Positions 5,242 to 5,478 of a DNA stretch of 5,478 nucleotides are shown one piece after another. The position numbers and the translations under genes were made by a program. The stretch is from Patescibacteria group bacterium (GTDB lineage: Bacteria > Patescibacteriota > Microgenomatia > Levybacterales > UBA12049): assembly GCA_018900295.1 (NCBI GenBank), contig JAHIGH010000143.1, positions 1 through 5,478 of the forward strand, in the 5' to 3' direction. A model generated the notes under the pieces. That model was not told the DNA's origin and did no database searches. It worked only from the letters and a program-made list of their open reading frames with translations. The number at the start of each line of letters is the position of its first letter. Within the stretch, counting starts at the first letter, position 1.

Positions 5242-5478
5242 TCAAGACCCATGTTGTTGCGGGCGTTTATCCAGGTTTCTTATTTGTTTGTATATATCTT
5301 CATATACTCCGTCAATATTTTGCACTACATCTAAGTTAGTATACCTAATAACTTTAATTCTATATCTTGCTTTCAATATGTCGCTTCTTAAGGCATCATA
5401 TTCTTCTTGCTGAGCATGGGTATCGCCGTCAATTTCAATAACCAGTAAAAGTTGCGCACAATAAAAATCAGCAATAAA
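5242..5478 (-). CDS. DUF559 domain protein (restriction-endonuclease-like fold), C-terminal part only
   Basis: An open frame enters from the right edge and ends at TGA (5244-5242), giving 78 visible residues; the start lies outside. The fragment reads DFYCAQ (4-9), LLVIEIDGDTHAQQEEYD (11-28), RSDIL (31-35), KVIRYTN (42-48), then NIDGVYEDIYKQI (54-66). This is the order typical of DUF559 proteins: a DF/DFYC strand, the VIEIDG-x-x-H core with a candidate metal-binding Glu and Asp, an RT/RSDxL helix, and an xVIRxxN strand. The family is related to Vsr-like and other PD-(D/E)XK nucleases and usually occurs as a small stand-alone protein of about 120 residues. Its biological role is poorly known. 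It ends in a short basic tail, KRPQQHGS. Confidence 0.82.
   Translation of the reverse strand, partial: FIADFYCAQLLLVIEIDGDTHAQQEEYDALRSDILKARYRIKVIRYTNLDVVQNIDGVYEDIYKQIRNLDKRPQQHGS

Noticed and set aside
5118..5244. Read-through of the DUF559 TGA into 42 further open codons, suggesting TGA recoding
   Set aside because: The four recognisable genes contain no internal TGA, which would be frequent under a TGA-glycine code; an open run of this length is not improbable by chance.
1..5478. tRNA, rRNA or known riboswitch
   Set aside because: No cloverleaf, rRNA core or recognised aptamer sequence was seen on either strand.

Overview
This 5.5 kb bacterial chromosomal window is AT-rich and uses the standard genetic code: the three complete genes end in TAG, TAG and TAA and contain no internal TGA. 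The Dus-type protein has the look of those from uncultured Candidate Phyla Radiation (Patescibacteria) genomes. The many inverted repeats that start TGTCAT and end ATGACA suit a genome shaped by short palindromic elements. The taxon is an inference from family resemblance only.

Left part (1-2178, minus strand): an incomplete type I restriction-modification locus. hsdM (2178 to 1075) encodes the N6-adenine DNA methyltransferase. hsdS (895 to beyond position 1) encodes the DNA-specificity subunit. No hsdR is visible; if one exists it must lie left of the window, because the other side of hsdM is occupied by the divergent dus gene.

Centre (2179-3241): a 79-bp divergent promoter region, then dus on the plus strand, an FMN-dependent tRNA-dihydrouridine synthase with its catalytic cysteine present.

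3242-3645: an intergenic stretch with a palindromic element, two candidate terminators, a weak promoter candidate and a short 41-codon ORF. That ORF and its upstream DNA look like an eroded tandem copy (period about 135 bp) of the 5' end of the next gene.

Right part (3646-5478): a complete class I/II PLP-dependent aminotransferase on the plus strand. A convergent minus-strand gene runs off the right edge; only its C-terminal 78 residues are visible, and they match a DUF559 (restriction-endonuclease-like fold) domain.

The most notable structure is a family of three imperfect palindromic elements of about 110-138 bp (84-194, 939-1058, 3221-3358), all in the same orientation. The first lies inside hsdS without breaking the reading frame and adds about 36 residues between the central conserved helix and the second target-recognition domain. 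The second separates hsdM from hsdS. The third supplies the last six codons and the stop codon of dus. The window therefore shows one short repeat family inserting in frame, between genes and at a gene end, much as Rickettsia palindromic elements do.
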